From positions 1 through 64,000 of the forward strand of contig CAJAVE010000269.1 in NCBI GenBank assembly GCA_903945325.1: 64,000 nucleotides of DNA. The letters run 5' to 3'. Source of the DNA: an uncultured beta proteobacterium (GTDB lineage Bacteria > Pseudomonadota > Gammaproteobacteria > Burkholderiales > Burkholderiaceae_C). The position numbers and the translations under genes are program-made. Position 1 is the stretch's first letter. Each line of letters opens with the position of its first letter. This document shows positions 22,361-32,612 of the stretch, piece after piece. The notes beneath the pieces were generated by a model that did no database searches, was not told where the DNA came from, and saw only the letters and a program-made list of their open reading frames with translations.

Positions 22361-22558
22361 TTATAGTCGCCCTCGCTTTGCCAGTACTTTCTCGATACGC
22401 GGGTAGCTCAGTACGCGTTCCAACTCCACCACCAACTCACGAGAACTGGAGCAAAACAGACTGCGACTCAGCACCAGCTGAACCACTTGGCGCGGTGCGC
22501 CAGACCACAACAGCCCTGAGACCCAGGTGTTGGTGTCAATGACTGCGCGTTGCATCAA
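22361..22558 (-). pseudogene. Truncated PIN-family toxin (about 65 aa)
   Basis: MMQRAVIDTNTWVSGLLWSGAPRQVVQLVLSRSLFCSSSRELVVELERVLSYPRIEKVLAKRGRL*; N-terminal half of the PIN toxin family only. Confidence 0.75.
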
Positions 22559-22787
22559 TCGCGTGCTGGATATCGCTGGTTGTCAGCTCTTCGGCGCTGA
22601 CTGGCCGGTCCTCAAATTGCTGAATCGCCTGCTGCAACTTGCGCGCCGCACGGTCACGAACCAGCTCTCGCACGATGGTCGCCAGGGTATGACCGCTCAA
22701 AAGCCCCGCCTGCTGCGCACTTTGTGCAACATCGTCTGGTAGCTCAATGGTGATGGTGGTCATGGCAAACTCCTGCGGGTGAAGCAA
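22536..22787 (-). CDS. Antitoxin of a PIN-type TA module
   Basis: MTTITIELPDDVAQSAQQAGLLSGHTLATIVRELVRDRAARKLQQAIQQFED; overlaps the toxin start. Confidence 0.75.
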   Translation of the reverse strand: MLHPQEFAMTTITIELPDDVAQSAQQAGLLSGHTLATIVRELVRDRAARKLQQAIQQFEDRPVSAEELTTSDIQHAIDATRSH

Positions 22788-22840
22788 TGGTTCAACGAGT
22801 CTACTTCAAGCCGTTACTTTGTTTGATTCGACGTAAATTT

Positions 22841-22902
22841 GCTATCAAATAAATAGCTGGTTGCGCAGATTCCACGGGGGCTAGAGGCTGATTTGGCTTA
22901 AA
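22841..22902 (+). repeat. Dispersed repeat, copy 3 (right member of a direct-repeat pair)
   Basis: gctatcaaataaatagctggttgcgcagattccacgggggctagaggctgatttggcttaaa. Confidence 0.93.
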
Positions 22903-22923
22903 TTTTTCAGCCACAATTCCCCA

Positions 22924-24123
22924 CTACAGAATGGCCTGCCCCAAGCGCTGCACGCCCTCTTCAATCTTCGCCACATCGGCGGTCGCAAAACTCAGGCGCA
23001 ACGTCGCCAGATCCGGGTTGCTGGCATAGAACGGTGCGCCGGGCACAAAGGCCACGCCCTTCTCGATGGCCCGTTTGGCCAGTTCACCACCGTCGGCCAC
23101 CTTGCCTGCGGCACCGGTCAGGCGCGCCCACACAAACAAACCGCCTTGCGGTTGCACAAACTCGATGGCGTCACCCAGCTCCCGGCGCAGTGCGTTGCCC
23201 ATGGCCAGGGCCCGTTCGGCGTACACCGTGCGCACATGGGCCAGCGTGGCAGGCATGCGGCCCGCCTTGAGGTACTGCGCAGCGGTGGATTGCGAGAAAG
23301 TGCTGGTGTGGGCATCGCTGAACTGCTTGCACATGGTGGCCTTGCCCAGCAGTTCGGCGGGCGCAATCATCCAGCCCACGCGCAGGCCGGGGCTGAGCAC
23401 CTTGCTGAGCGAGCCGCAATGGGCCAGCAGTTCGCGGCTGCCCGGTACACCGGCACTCAGTGCCAGCAACGAAGGCGGCGGTGCGTCGTTGAAATACAGG
23501 TCGCCATAGGGGTCGTCTTCCACGATCAGGGTCTGGTACTGCACCGCCAGCTCCAGCACGCGTTTGCGCCGCTCCAGGCTCAGCATGGCACCGCTGGGGT
23601 TGCCAAACGTGGGGATGAGGTAGACGAATTTGGGTTTGTGTTCGGCGATCAGCGCTTCGAGCTTGTCCACCTGCACGCCATTGGCGTCGATGGGTGCGCT
23701 GATCAGCTCGGCACCGTAGAGGCGAAAGCACTGGATGGTGGCCAGAAAGGTGGGGCCTTCCACAATCACCTTGTCGCCGGGGCTGATCATGGTCTTGCCC
23801 AGCAGGTCCAGCGCCTGCTGACTGCCGGTGGTGACGATCAGGTTGTCGGGTGCGACATCCGTGCAGCCCTTGCCGGCCATGAAGGCGGCCAGTTGTTCGC
23901 GCAGCGGGTTGTATCCCTCGGTTGCGCCGTATTGCAAGGTGGCACCTGCGTCGTGGGTCAGCGCGGCATTGACCGCCTCGCGGATGCCCTCCACATCAAA
24001 CATGGCCGGGTCAGGAAAGCCGCCCGCAAAGCTGATGATGCCGGGCTTGCCCAGCAGTTTGAAAAGCTCGCGGATGGCTGAGGTTTCTACGTTGTTCAGG
24101 CGGGTGGCAAATTGAAGTGGCAT
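22924..24123 (-). CDS. PLP-dependent aminotransferase (2-aminoadipate transaminase-like)
   Basis: LLGKPGIISFAGGFPDPAMFDVEGIREAV, YGATEGYNPLREQLA, GSLSKVLSPGLRVGWMIAP. Start 24123 (MPLQFATRLNNVETSAIREL). Confidence 0.88.
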   Translation of the reverse strand: MPLQFATRLNNVETSAIRELFKLLGKPGIISFAGGFPDPAMFDVEGIREAVNAALTHDAGATLQYGATEGYNPLREQLAAFMAGKGCTDVAPDNLIVTTGSQQALDLLGKTMISPGDKVIVEGPTFLATIQCFRLYGAELISAPIDANGVQVDKLEALIAEHKPKFVYLIPTFGNPSGAMLSLERRKRVLELAVQYQTLIVEDDPYGDLYFNDAPPPSLLALSAGVPGSRELLAHCGSLSKVLSPGLRVGWMIAPAELLGKATMCKQFSDAHTSTFSQSTAAQYLKAGRMPATLAHVRTVYAERALAMGNALRRELGDAIEFVQPQGGLFVWARLTGAAGKVADGGELAKRAIEKGVAFVPGAPFYASNPDLATLRLSFATADVAKIEEGVQRLGQAIL

Positions 24124-24323
24124 GGCGTCGTGAATGAAAAAGCGGGGTTTGAATTGGCAAAGCTTCGATGGTAGCGCGTAGGGCGCAGAAAGCCCCGCAA
24201 ACTGGCAGCACGGTGCGTGATGCACTTTTTGCATAAGGCCATGAATCAGGGCTTACTAGCGTATCCAGATCAATTCTGCAAGCCTAGAATTCGCCACATT
24301 CAAAAGATAACCCGGAGCTAACA

Positions 24324-27300
24324 ATGACCCACTTCGCGCTCGACGAGCTGCTGTCCTATACCCGCGAACACGCAGGCCCTTCGTCCACCCACCTTGCCAG
24401 CTTTGTGGCAGCCTATTTTGACAACACCGACCCCGATGAATTGCAGGCCCGTGGCCCCGCCACGCTGTTTGCCATTGCCAACGCCCATTGGCGTCTGCTG
24501 GACGTGGCGCGCCCTGCCAACACGGCCAAAATCCGCGTATTCAACCCCACACTGGCCGAAGACGGGTTCGTGAGTGACCACACGGTGGTGCACATCGTCC
24601 ACGACAACATGCCCTTTTTGGTGGACTCGGTCACCATGGCCATCAACCGGGGCAACCGCACGGCGCACTGGATTGTTCACCCGCTGATGAGCGTAGCGCG
24701 CGACGCACAGGGCAAGGTCACCTCTGTCAGCAGTGCCGCAGTGGCGGCGGCCGAGGGTCGCCACGACCCGGTGGAGTCGGTCATTCAGGTGGAATGCGAC
24801 CGCATCGTTGGGCCAGGAGAACGCCAGGCGCTGGTGGCCGAACTGGAACGCGTGCTGGGTGATGTGCGCTGCGCGGTACAGGATTGGCAGGCCATGCTGG
24901 AGCGTGCGCAGTCTATGGCGGCTGCAGCGTCCAGTTCCACACTGTCGGCGTCTGGCCGCCAGGAGGGTGTGGACTTTCTGCGCTGGCTGGAAGACCGTCA
25001 CTTCACATTTCTGGGCGCGCGCGACTACGACATCAAGCGTGATGGCGATGTGGTGCACCTGGTGGCCAGACCTGAGACTGGCCTTGGAATTTTGCGGGGA
25101 GACGTCAAGACACTTGAAACACGCTTGCCACCCGAGGCGGTCGCTCTGTTGGAATCCAGCGAGCTGGTGCTGGTGACCAAGGCCATGACTCGCGCCACCG
25201 TGCACCGCCCGGCCTGGCTGGACTATGTCGCTGTCAAGCGCTTTGATGAGGCAGGCAACGTGGTCGGAGAAGCCCGCTTTCTGGGCCTGTATACGGCAAC
25301 GGCTTACACCGCTGCAGTGGGCGAGATTCCCCAGGTGCGCAGCCGCATTGCCGCGGTCATGACCGCCGCCGGTGTGGTGCCCGATGGCCATGCTGCCAAA
25401 TCGCTGCAGTCCATTCTGGATGTGTACCCGCGTGACGAACTGTTCCAGATCGATACCGCCACCCTGACCGAACACGCAATCGGCATCTTGCGCCTGCAGG
25501 AGCGCCAGCGCACCCGGCTCTTCCTGCGCCGCGACCCGTTTGGCCGCTTTACTTCGGCGCTGGTTTTTGTGCCCCGCGAGCGCTTCAACACCGAGTTGCG
25601 CGTCAAGATCGGCAATGAGCTGATGGCTGCGCTCGATGGCCAGTCGATCGAATTCACACCGATGCTGACTGACAGTCCGTTGGCCCGCATCCACTACATC
25701 GTGCGTGCCACAGAGAATGCACCGCAAAACGTCAACATCACCGCGCTGGAAGCCCGCATCACGCGCCTTACCCAGCGCTGGGAAGACGACTGCACCACCG
25801 AACTGCTGCGCACCCACGGCGAAGGCCCCGGTTTGTCACTGGCGCACCGGTTTGCAGAGGCTTTTTCCACCTCGTATCGGGAAGACTTCTCGGCACAGGC
25901 CGCTGCGGAAGACGCCGACGTACTCACCGCCCTGTCAGCCACATCGCCGCTGGCGGTCAAGCTGTACCGACCGCTGGATGCCGGGCCAGGCATGTTGCGC
26001 TTCAAGATTTACAGCGTCGCCAAGGTAGCGCTGTCTGACTCGCTGCCGGTGCTGGAGCGCATGGGCGCCCGTGTGCTGGACGAACACCCCTACCGGGTGG
26101 GCAGCAATGGCAGCGCATTGTGGATTCACGATCTGGGTCTTCAGCTCCCGCCTGATACCGACCTGGCCACCGTCAAGGACCGCTTTGAGGCCCTGTTTGC
26201 CTGCGCCTGGCGCGGCGAGGTCGAAAGCGATGACTTGAACAAACTGGCGCTGGTCACGCAGCTGGATGCCCGTGCCATATCGGTGCTGCGCGCCTACACA
26301 CGCTACTTCAAACAGCTGGGCTTTGCCTTCAGCCAGAGCTACATCGAAGCCACGCTGAACAAGAACGCAGAGATTGCGCAGTCCATCGTGAACCTGTTCA
26401 TGACCCGCTTTGACCCCGCACTGGCGGGCGAGCGAACCGCCGCACAGCAAAGCCTGAAGCAACACATAGACGCAGCGCTGGGCAAGGTCGCCAGCCTGGA
26501 CGAAGACCGCATCCTGCGCCAGTTTGTCGCCACCGTGATGGCCACGCTGCGCACCAACCTGTGGCAGACCACCGCCGCAGGGGCTGCCAAGCCCTATGTG
26601 AGCTTCAAGCTCAACCCGCGCGAAGTGCCGGGTGTGCCCGAGCCCAAGCCGCTGTTCGAGATCTGGGTTTACTCGCCCCGGGTGGAGGCGTTGCACCTGC
26701 GCATGGGCAAGGTGGCGCGCGGGGGACTGCGCTGGTCCGATCGGCGTGAAGACTTCCGCACCGAAATTCTGGGCCTGGTCAAGGCCCAGCAGGTCAAAAA
26801 CACGGTCATCGTGCCGGTCGGCTCCAAGGGCGGCTTCGTGCCCAAGAACCTGCCCCCCGTGAGCGACCGTGATGCCTGGATGGCCGAGGGCATTGCCTGC
26901 TACAAAATTCTGCTCTCGGGCATGCTGGACGTCACCGACAACATCGTCAAAGGTGTTGTGGTGCCACCCGCCAATGTCGTTCGCCACGATGTGGACGACC
27001 CCTACCTGGTAGTGGCGGCCGACAAGGGCACCGCTACCTTTTCAGACATTGCCAATGGCGTCTCACAGGACTACGGCTTCTGGCTCGGTGATGCGTTTGC
27101 CTCGGGCGGCTCGGTGGGTTATGACCACAAAAAGATGGGCATCACCGCGCGTGGTGCGTGGGAAGCCGTCAAGCGCCATTTCCGCGCGGTCAATGTCAAC
27201 ACGCAAACCACGCCGTTCACCGTGGCCGGTATTGGCGACATGTCGGGTGATGTGTTTGGCAATGGCATGCTGCTGTCCGAGCACATTCAACTGGTGGTGG

Positions 27301-29087
27301 CGTTTGACCACCGCCACATCTTCATCGACCCCACGCCCGATGTGGCGCGCTCGTTTGCCGAGCGCCAGCGGCTGTTCAACCTGCCACGCTCCAGCTGGGA
27401 TGACTTTGACAAGAGCTTGATCTCCCAAGGCGGAGGCGTTTACCCGCGCACCGCCAAGTCCATCACGCTGAGTCCTGAAGCGCGCGCCGTCATTGGCACA
27501 TCTGCAGAAGAACTGCCGCCATTGGAGCTGCTGAAAGCGATTTTGCAGGCGCCCGTGGACCTGCTCTACAACGGCGGCATTGGCACCTACGTCAAGGCCA
27601 GTTTTGAGACCCACGCCCAGGTCGGCGACAAGGCCAGCGACGCCTTCCGGGTCAACGGCGGAGAATTGCGCTGCAAGGTTCTGGCCGAGGGTGGCAACCT
27701 GGGTTGCACGCAAAACGGACGGGTGGAATTTGCACAAAAAGGTGGCCTGATCTACACCGACGCCATCGACAACTCGGCCGGTGTGGACTGCTCGGACCAC
27801 GAAGTCAACATCAAGATTTTGCTGGGTGCCATCGTCGAAGCGGGTGACCTGACGCTCAAGCAGCGCAATGATTTGCTGGCTTCCATGACGGAAGAAGTCG
27901 GCCACCTGGTGCTGCAGGACAACTACTACCAGACCCAGGCAATCGACATTGCCATGCACCGGCCACTGTATGTGCTGGACGGCCAGCAACGCCTGATGCA
28001 GTGGTTGGAGGGCAGCAACCGGCTGAACCGCGCCATTGAATTCCTGCCCGCCGACGATGAGATTGCCAAACGTCGCGCCCGCAAGGTGGGCCTGACCGCA
28101 CCGGAGAATGCAGTCTTGCTGGCCTACTCCAAGATGGCCGTGTTTGACGAACTGGTGGCCAGCAACCTGCCTGACGATCCGTTCTTTGGCCGCGCCTTGA
28201 AAGCCTATTTCCCCCAGGTGCTGACCGCGAAATTTGCCACAGCCATTGATGCCCACCCGCTCAAGCGCGAGATCATCGCCACCCACATCACCAACACCGT
28301 CGTCAACCGAACCGGGGCCACCTTTGTCAACTTCATTGCAGCGGAGGCCAGTGCCCCTGCGGCTGATGTGATACGCGCCTTTACGCTGGCGCGCGAGGTG
28401 TTCGATCTGGAGCCGCTGTGGGACCAGCTGGATGCGCTGGACTACAAGGTGAATTCCAGCTTGCAGCTCGATCTGCTGGCCAAGCTGATTACCATTGCCC
28501 AGCGCGCCTCGCGCTGGATGCTGCGCATCCGCGCCCAGGGCACCGACATGCCCACGCTGATCCAGCGCTACCAGCCGGCAGCGCGTGAACTGCGGGCGAA
28601 TTTAATCCATTGGTTGCCGGCCACCGCGCAAGCGAGCTGGCAGCAAGCGACCGACGCTGTGGTGCAGGCCGGGGTGGACGCCACGCTGGCGCAAAGCCTG
28701 ACGGCGCTGGAATTCATTTTCCCGGCACTGGACCTGGTGGATCTGGCCCAAAGCGCCAACACCGGGCTGGAGCAGGCTGCGCGCACCTATTTCGAAATCG
28801 ACGCCGAACTGGGCCTGACGCAATGGCGCGCCCAGATCAACCGCCTGCCCACCGACACCCTGTGGCAAACCCAGGCACGGGGCAGCGCGCGCGACGATGT
28901 GTATTCCATTGCCCGCCAGATCACCCAGGGGCAACTCACACGGGCTGACAAGGGCGACAACCACTGGCGCACGCAAAACGGCCAGTCCATTGGACGCCTG
29001 CAACGCCTGTTGTCCACCATCAGCACCCAGGCCGCCGATTTGGCCCCGGTGTCCGTGGCACTGCGCGAGCTGCGCCACCTGGCCTAG
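24324..29087 (+). CDS. NAD-specific glutamate dehydrogenase, large L_180-type (1587 aa)
   Basis: MRMGKVARGGLRWSDRREDFRTEILGLVKAQQVKNTVIVPVGSKGGFV, DMSGDVFGNGMLLS, VRVNGGELRCKVLAEGGNLGCTQNGR-type motifs. Confidence 0.93.
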   Translation: MTHFALDELLSYTREHAGPSSTHLASFVAAYFDNTDPDELQARGPATLFAIANAHWRLLDVARPANTAKIRVFNPTLAEDGFVSDHTVVHIVHDNMPFLVDSVTMAINRGNRTAHWIVHPLMSVARDAQGKVTSVSSAAVAAAEGRHDPVESVIQVECDRIVGPGERQALVAELERVLGDVRCAVQDWQAMLERAQSMAAAASSSTLSASGRQEGVDFLRWLEDRHFTFLGARDYDIKRDGDVVHLVARPETGLGILRGDVKTLETRLPPEAVALLESSELVLVTKAMTRATVHRPAWLDYVAVKRFDEAGNVVGEARFLGLYTATAYTAAVGEIPQVRSRIAAVMTAAGVVPDGHAAKSLQSILDVYPRDELFQIDTATLTEHAIGILRLQERQRTRLFLRRDPFGRFTSALVFVPRERFNTELRVKIGNELMAALDGQSIEFTPMLTDSPLARIHYIVRATENAPQNVNITALEARITRLTQRWEDDCTTELLRTHGEGPGLSLAHRFAEAFSTSYREDFSAQAAAEDADVLTALSATSPLAVKLYRPLDAGPGMLRFKIYSVAKVALSDSLPVLERMGARVLDEHPYRVGSNGSALWIHDLGLQLPPDTDLATVKDRFEALFACAWRGEVESDDLNKLALVTQLDARAISVLRAYTRYFKQLGFAFSQSYIEATLNKNAEIAQSIVNLFMTRFDPALAGERTAAQQSLKQHIDAALGKVASLDEDRILRQFVATVMATLRTNLWQTTAAGAAKPYVSFKLNPREVPGVPEPKPLFEIWVYSPRVEALHLRMGKVARGGLRWSDRREDFRTEILGLVKAQQVKNTVIVPVGSKGGFVPKNLPPVSDRDAWMAEGIACYKILLSGMLDVTDNIVKGVVVPPANVVRHDVDDPYLVVAADKGTATFSDIANGVSQDYGFWLGDAFASGGSVGYDHKKMGITARGAWEAVKRHFRAVNVNTQTTPFTVAGIGDMSGDVFGNGMLLSEHIQLVVAFDHRHIFIDPTPDVARSFAERQRLFNLPRSSWDDFDKSLISQGGGVYPRTAKSITLSPEARAVIGTSAEELPPLELLKAILQAPVDLLYNGGIGTYVKASFETHAQVGDKASDAFRVNGGELRCKVLAEGGNLGCTQNGRVEFAQKGGLIYTDAIDNSAGVDCSDHEVNIKILLGAIVEAGDLTLKQRNDLLASMTEEVGHLVLQDNYYQTQAIDIAMHRPLYVLDGQQRLMQWLEGSNRLNRAIEFLPADDEIAKRRARKVGLTAPENAVLLAYSKMAVFDELVASNLPDDPFFGRALKAYFPQVLTAKFATAIDAHPLKREIIATHITNTVVNRTGATFVNFIAAEASAPAADVIRAFTLAREVFDLEPLWDQLDALDYKVNSSLQLDLLAKLITIAQRASRWMLRIRAQGTDMPTLIQRYQPAARELRANLIHWLPATAQASWQQATDAVVQAGVDATLAQSLTALEFIFPALDLVDLAQSANTGLEQAARTYFEIDAELGLTQWRAQINRLPTDTLWQTQARGSARDDVYSIARQITQGQLTRADKGDNHWRTQNGQSIGRLQRLLSTISTQAADLAPVSVALRELRHLA

Positions 29088-29112
29088 TGATGTTGCCCCC
29101 ACGCTCTCCACG

Positions 29113-29757
29113 ATGACCCCGTCCCAAGTCGAAACCTTCTTCCGCACACTCCAGGCGGCCAACCCGACGCCGGTCACCGAGCTCGAATACACCAGTGTGT
29201 TTGAGCTGCTGACCGCCGTGCTTTTGAGTGCGCAGGCGACCGATGTCGGCGTGAACAAGGCCACGAGCAAATTGTTCCCCGTGGCGAACACACCCCAAGC
29301 GATATTGGACCTGGGGCTGGCTGGCCTGGAGTCGGCCATCAAGACCATTGGCCTGTACCACAGCAAGGCGAAACACCTGCTGCAAACCTGCCGCATGCTG
29401 GTGGACCTGTACGGCGGCCAGGTGCCGCGCACACGGGAAGCACTGGAGGCGCTGCCAGGCGTGGGCCGCAAAACGGCCAATGTGGTGTTGAATGTGGCCT
29501 TTGGTGAGCCGACCATGGCAGTGGATACGCACATTTTTCGGGTCGGCAACCGCACGGGTCTGGCTCCGGGCAAGACACCACTGGAGGTAGAACGGCAGTT
29601 GCTCAAGCGCATTCCACCGGACTACAGGGTGGATGCCCACCATTGGCTGATTCTGCACGGTCGCTATGTCTGCCAGGCGCGCAAGCCCCAGTGCTGGCAG
29701 TGTGGCGTGAGCAGCTGTTGCAACTTTGGTGCAAAGACGCCCTCCCCTGCGGCCTGA
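29113..29757 (+). CDS. nth: Endonuclease III
   Basis: ELLTAVLLSAQATDVGVNKAT, LPGVGRKTANVVLNVAFGEPTMAVDTHIFRV, C-terminal FeS cysteines CQARKPQCWQCGVSSCC. Start 29113. Confidence 0.94.
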   Translation: MTPSQVETFFRTLQAANPTPVTELEYTSVFELLTAVLLSAQATDVGVNKATSKLFPVANTPQAILDLGLAGLESAIKTIGLYHSKAKHLLQTCRMLVDLYGGQVPRTREALEALPGVGRKTANVVLNVAFGEPTMAVDTHIFRVGNRTGLAPGKTPLEVERQLLKRIPPDYRVDAHHWLILHGRYVCQARKPQCWQCGVSSCCNFGAKTPSPAA

Positions 29758-29761
29758 TTCT

Positions 29762-31102
29762 GTGACCCAATCCCTCCGTTACACCCTGCTCTCGCTGCGC
29801 GACCTGGCGGTGTCGGTCGGTCCATTCATCTTGCTGGCGCTCAGTTTGCTGTTGGCTGCCTATTGGATGCTCAATCCCAATCCGCCAAAGCGCGTGAAGC
29901 TTGCCACCGGCCCCGCCCAAAGCGCTTATGAAGAGTTTGGAAAGCGGTACGCCAAGGTTTTGGCAAAAGATGGCATTACGGTTGAGCTGATCGCCTCGGA
30001 GGGATCAGCGCACAACCTGCGGCTACTGCGCGAAGGCGCCGTCGATCTGGGCTTTGTGCAGGGTGGTACGGCCGAGCCTGCTGCGCTGGATGATGCCGAC
30101 CTGGAATCACTGGGAAGCCTGTTTCTGGAGCCGGTCTGGCTCTTCTACCGCAAGGCGTCCGCTCCGCTGGACACCAACCCGCCTCAGACTTTGGACTCAC
30201 TCACCCAGTTGAAGGGCCTGCGGGTCAATGTGGGCACGCACGGCAGCGGCGTACCCAATTTGATGAACAAGCTACTCGACAGCAACCACATTGCGCCTGC
30301 GTCGCTGAACTTGTCCCACATGGAGCAAACACCTGCCACCGTAGCCCTGCTTGCAGGGCAACTGGACGCCATCGTATTCGCCTCGGCCCCAGAGACCAAC
30401 CTGGTGCAGATGCTGCTGCAGACACCTGGCATCAAGTTGATGAATTTTGCCCAGAGCGAGGCCTATTCGCGCCGGTTTTCATTCCTGAGCCCGGCTGTGT
30501 TGCCGCGTGGCGTCGTGGACCTGGCGGCCAATGTTCCACCCAGGAACGTGCATCTGGTAGCACCCACCACCACGCTGATTTCGCGCGCTGAAACCCACCC
30601 GGCTTTGTTGCAGCTTTTTGCACTGGCGGGCAACAGCATTCACGGCAGTGCTGGCTGGTTCAAGCATGCCCGGGAGTACCCCAACCTCAAGAACAACGAG
30701 TTGCCGTTGGCCCAGGAGGCCGAGCGCAGCATTCAGGGCGGCACGCCACTGCTCCAGCGCTACCTGCCGTTCTGGGTAGCCAATTTGATTGAGCGCATGT
30801 GGTTGGCGATGGGCATCATCCTGGCGGTCTTGCTACCTCTGTCGCGCGTGATTCCGCCGCTCTATGCGTTTCGGGTACGTTCGCGCATCTTCAGGTGGTA
30901 CGCCCAGCTGCGCGAAATTGAAAGTCGCGCAGAGGGGTCTCAAGACACCCGGGCACTCATTGCCGAGCTCGATCAGATGGACCGCCATGCCGAAAAGATC
31001 AGTGTGCCGTTGTCTTACACCGACGAACTCTATGCGCTACGCACCAACATCCAGCTGGTCCGAAAGGCGCTACAGCGCAGTGGCGGGCGTTTGAGCGGGT
31101 GA
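29762..31102 (+). CDS. TAXI-family TRAP transporter substrate-binding-like membrane protein
   Basis: LATGPAQSAYEEFGKRYAKVLAKDGITVELIASEGSAHNLRLLREGAVDLGFVQGGTAEP; N- and C-terminal TM. Start GTG 29762 or ATG 29726. Confidence 0.75.
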   Translation: MTQSLRYTLLSLRDLAVSVGPFILLALSLLLAAYWMLNPNPPKRVKLATGPAQSAYEEFGKRYAKVLAKDGITVELIASEGSAHNLRLLREGAVDLGFVQGGTAEPAALDDADLESLGSLFLEPVWLFYRKASAPLDTNPPQTLDSLTQLKGLRVNVGTHGSGVPNLMNKLLDSNHIAPASLNLSHMEQTPATVALLAGQLDAIVFASAPETNLVQMLLQTPGIKLMNFAQSEAYSRRFSFLSPAVLPRGVVDLAANVPPRNVHLVAPTTTLISRAETHPALLQLFALAGNSIHGSAGWFKHAREYPNLKNNELPLAQEAERSIQGGTPLLQRYLPFWVANLIERMWLAMGIILAVLLPLSRVIPPLYAFRVRSRIFRWYAQLREIESRAEGSQDTRALIAELDQMDRHAEKISVPLSYTDELYALRTNIQLVRKALQRSGGRLSG

Positions 31103-32584
31103 AATCAGGGCGTCCAGCGCACCCGGCTCAAAATGTTTTTCAATGTAGTGGGCCAGCCCGTCAAACACCGAGTCCAGCGTCGGTGCGCCGGCGCCAAACA
31201 GTGCTTGCAGCACCGCAGGGTTTTCAAACAGGCCATGCAGGTACAGGCCCATCACATTGCCAGCCCCATTGCACCAACCCAATCCTTCGGGCAACACGGC
31301 CAGGGCAACATCACCCCCGGCTGCCATGGCAGGGTGCTGGGTCGTTTGGCCATGGTGGATTTCGTAGCCCGAAAGGGACACGCCACCCAACGCGGCCCAA
31401 GGCGACGAAGAGCCGATTCCGGCGCCCAACGACGAGCAGGTGGCAGTCGTATGCCTGACCGTCTTGTCCTGCGCAAACACCGTGACCAGCGGCAACAGCC
31501 CCAGACCCGGCGCATTGCCATCAATTCCGTGCGGGTCGATCAGCGCCTCACCCAACATCTGCAACCCACCACAAACCCCCAGCACCGCCCCGCCCGCCGC
31601 CGCATGCGCAGCCACCGCAGCATCCAGCCCTTGCGAGCGCAGCCAGGCCAGATCAGCACTAGTCGCCTTGGAGCCCGGCAGGATGATCCAGTCAGTCGGC
31701 TCCAAAGCGGCCAATTCCTTGGGGCTGCGCACCCACATTAAGCGCAGGCCCGGGATGTTTTTCAGCGGCTGGAATTCATCCAGGTTGCTGATGCGCGGAT
31801 AGGCAATCACCGCCACCGTCTTCGTGATCCGACCCGGCACCACGCTGCGATCATCAAACAGGCCATCTTCTTCGGGAAGGCCGTGCTGCCACCACATCGG
31901 CAGCGTGGCGACCGTGGAAATGCCAGTCAGGTCCTGCAGCATCTGCGGTGCCGGCGCCAGCAGGCTGGCGTCGCCGCGAAATTTGTTCAGCACAAAGCCT
32001 CTGATCAGTGCCCGCTCCTCCACGGGCAATAGGGCCCAGGTGCCATACAAGTGGGCAAAGGCGCCGCCACGGTCGATGTCGGTGACCAGCAGGCATTGGG
32101 CCTGGCAGTGCAGCGCGACCCGCATATTGACGATGTCACTGTCATGCAGGTTGATCTCGGCCGGGGACCCTGCACCCTCGATGACCACAACGTCGTTTTC
32201 GGCACGCAGTTCATCCAGTGCAGCTGAAATCTGCGGCCACACCATGGCACTGCGACCGCGCCATGCCATGCGCGAAAGCGCTTCGTCCACCTTGCCCATC
32301 AGGACCACCTGGCTGTGGGTGTCCGCCTCGGGTTTGAGCAGGAGCGGGTTCATGCGGACATCGGGAACGGCATTGGCGGCCAGTGCCTGAAAGTATTGGG
32401 CACTTCCGATTTCACCCTGGCCATTTCCAGAGGCAACCACCCTTGCGTTGTTGCTCATGTTCTGCGCCTTGAACGGGGCGACTTTCAGCCCCTGGCGCGC
32501 GTAGTAGCGGCACAGCGCCGTGGTCAGCCAGCTTTTGCCAGCACCGCTGGTGGTGCCGAGCACCATCACACATTGGGCAGCCAT
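31070..32584 (-). CDS. cobQ: Cobyric acid synthase
   Basis: MVLGTTSGAGKSWLTTALCRYYARQGLKVAPFKAQNMSNNARVV, VIEGAGSPAEINLHDSDIVNM, GVCGGLQMLGEAL. Start 32584. Confidence 0.93.
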   Translation of the reverse strand: MAAQCVMVLGTTSGAGKSWLTTALCRYYARQGLKVAPFKAQNMSNNARVVASGNGQGEIGSAQYFQALAANAVPDVRMNPLLLKPEADTHSQVVLMGKVDEALSRMAWRGRSAMVWPQISAALDELRAENDVVVIEGAGSPAEINLHDSDIVNMRVALHCQAQCLLVTDIDRGGAFAHLYGTWALLPVEERALIRGFVLNKFRGDASLLAPAPQMLQDLTGISTVATLPMWWQHGLPEEDGLFDDRSVVPGRITKTVAVIAYPRISNLDEFQPLKNIPGLRLMWVRSPKELAALEPTDWIILPGSKATSADLAWLRSQGLDAAVAAHAAAGGAVLGVCGGLQMLGEALIDPHGIDGNAPGLGLLPLVTVFAQDKTVRHTTATCSSLGAGIGSSSPWAALGGVSLSGYEIHHGQTTQHPAMAAGGDVALAVLPEGLGWCNGAGNVMGLYLHGLFENPAVLQALFGAGAPTLDSVFDGLAHYIEKHFEPGALDALISPAQTPATAL

Positions 32585-32612
32585 GGTTGAGACTCCTTGC
32601 GACAGATAGCGC

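Noticed and set aside
24318-25817. 499-aa ORF on the minus strand opposite the NAD-GDH gene
   Set aside because: Shadow ORF in high-GC DNA antisense to a strongly recognisable 1587-aa protein; low-complexity His/Gln/Gly-rich translation without family features.
27063-28286. 407-aa minus-strand ORF inside NAD-GDH
   Set aside because: Antisense shadow of a conserved gene.
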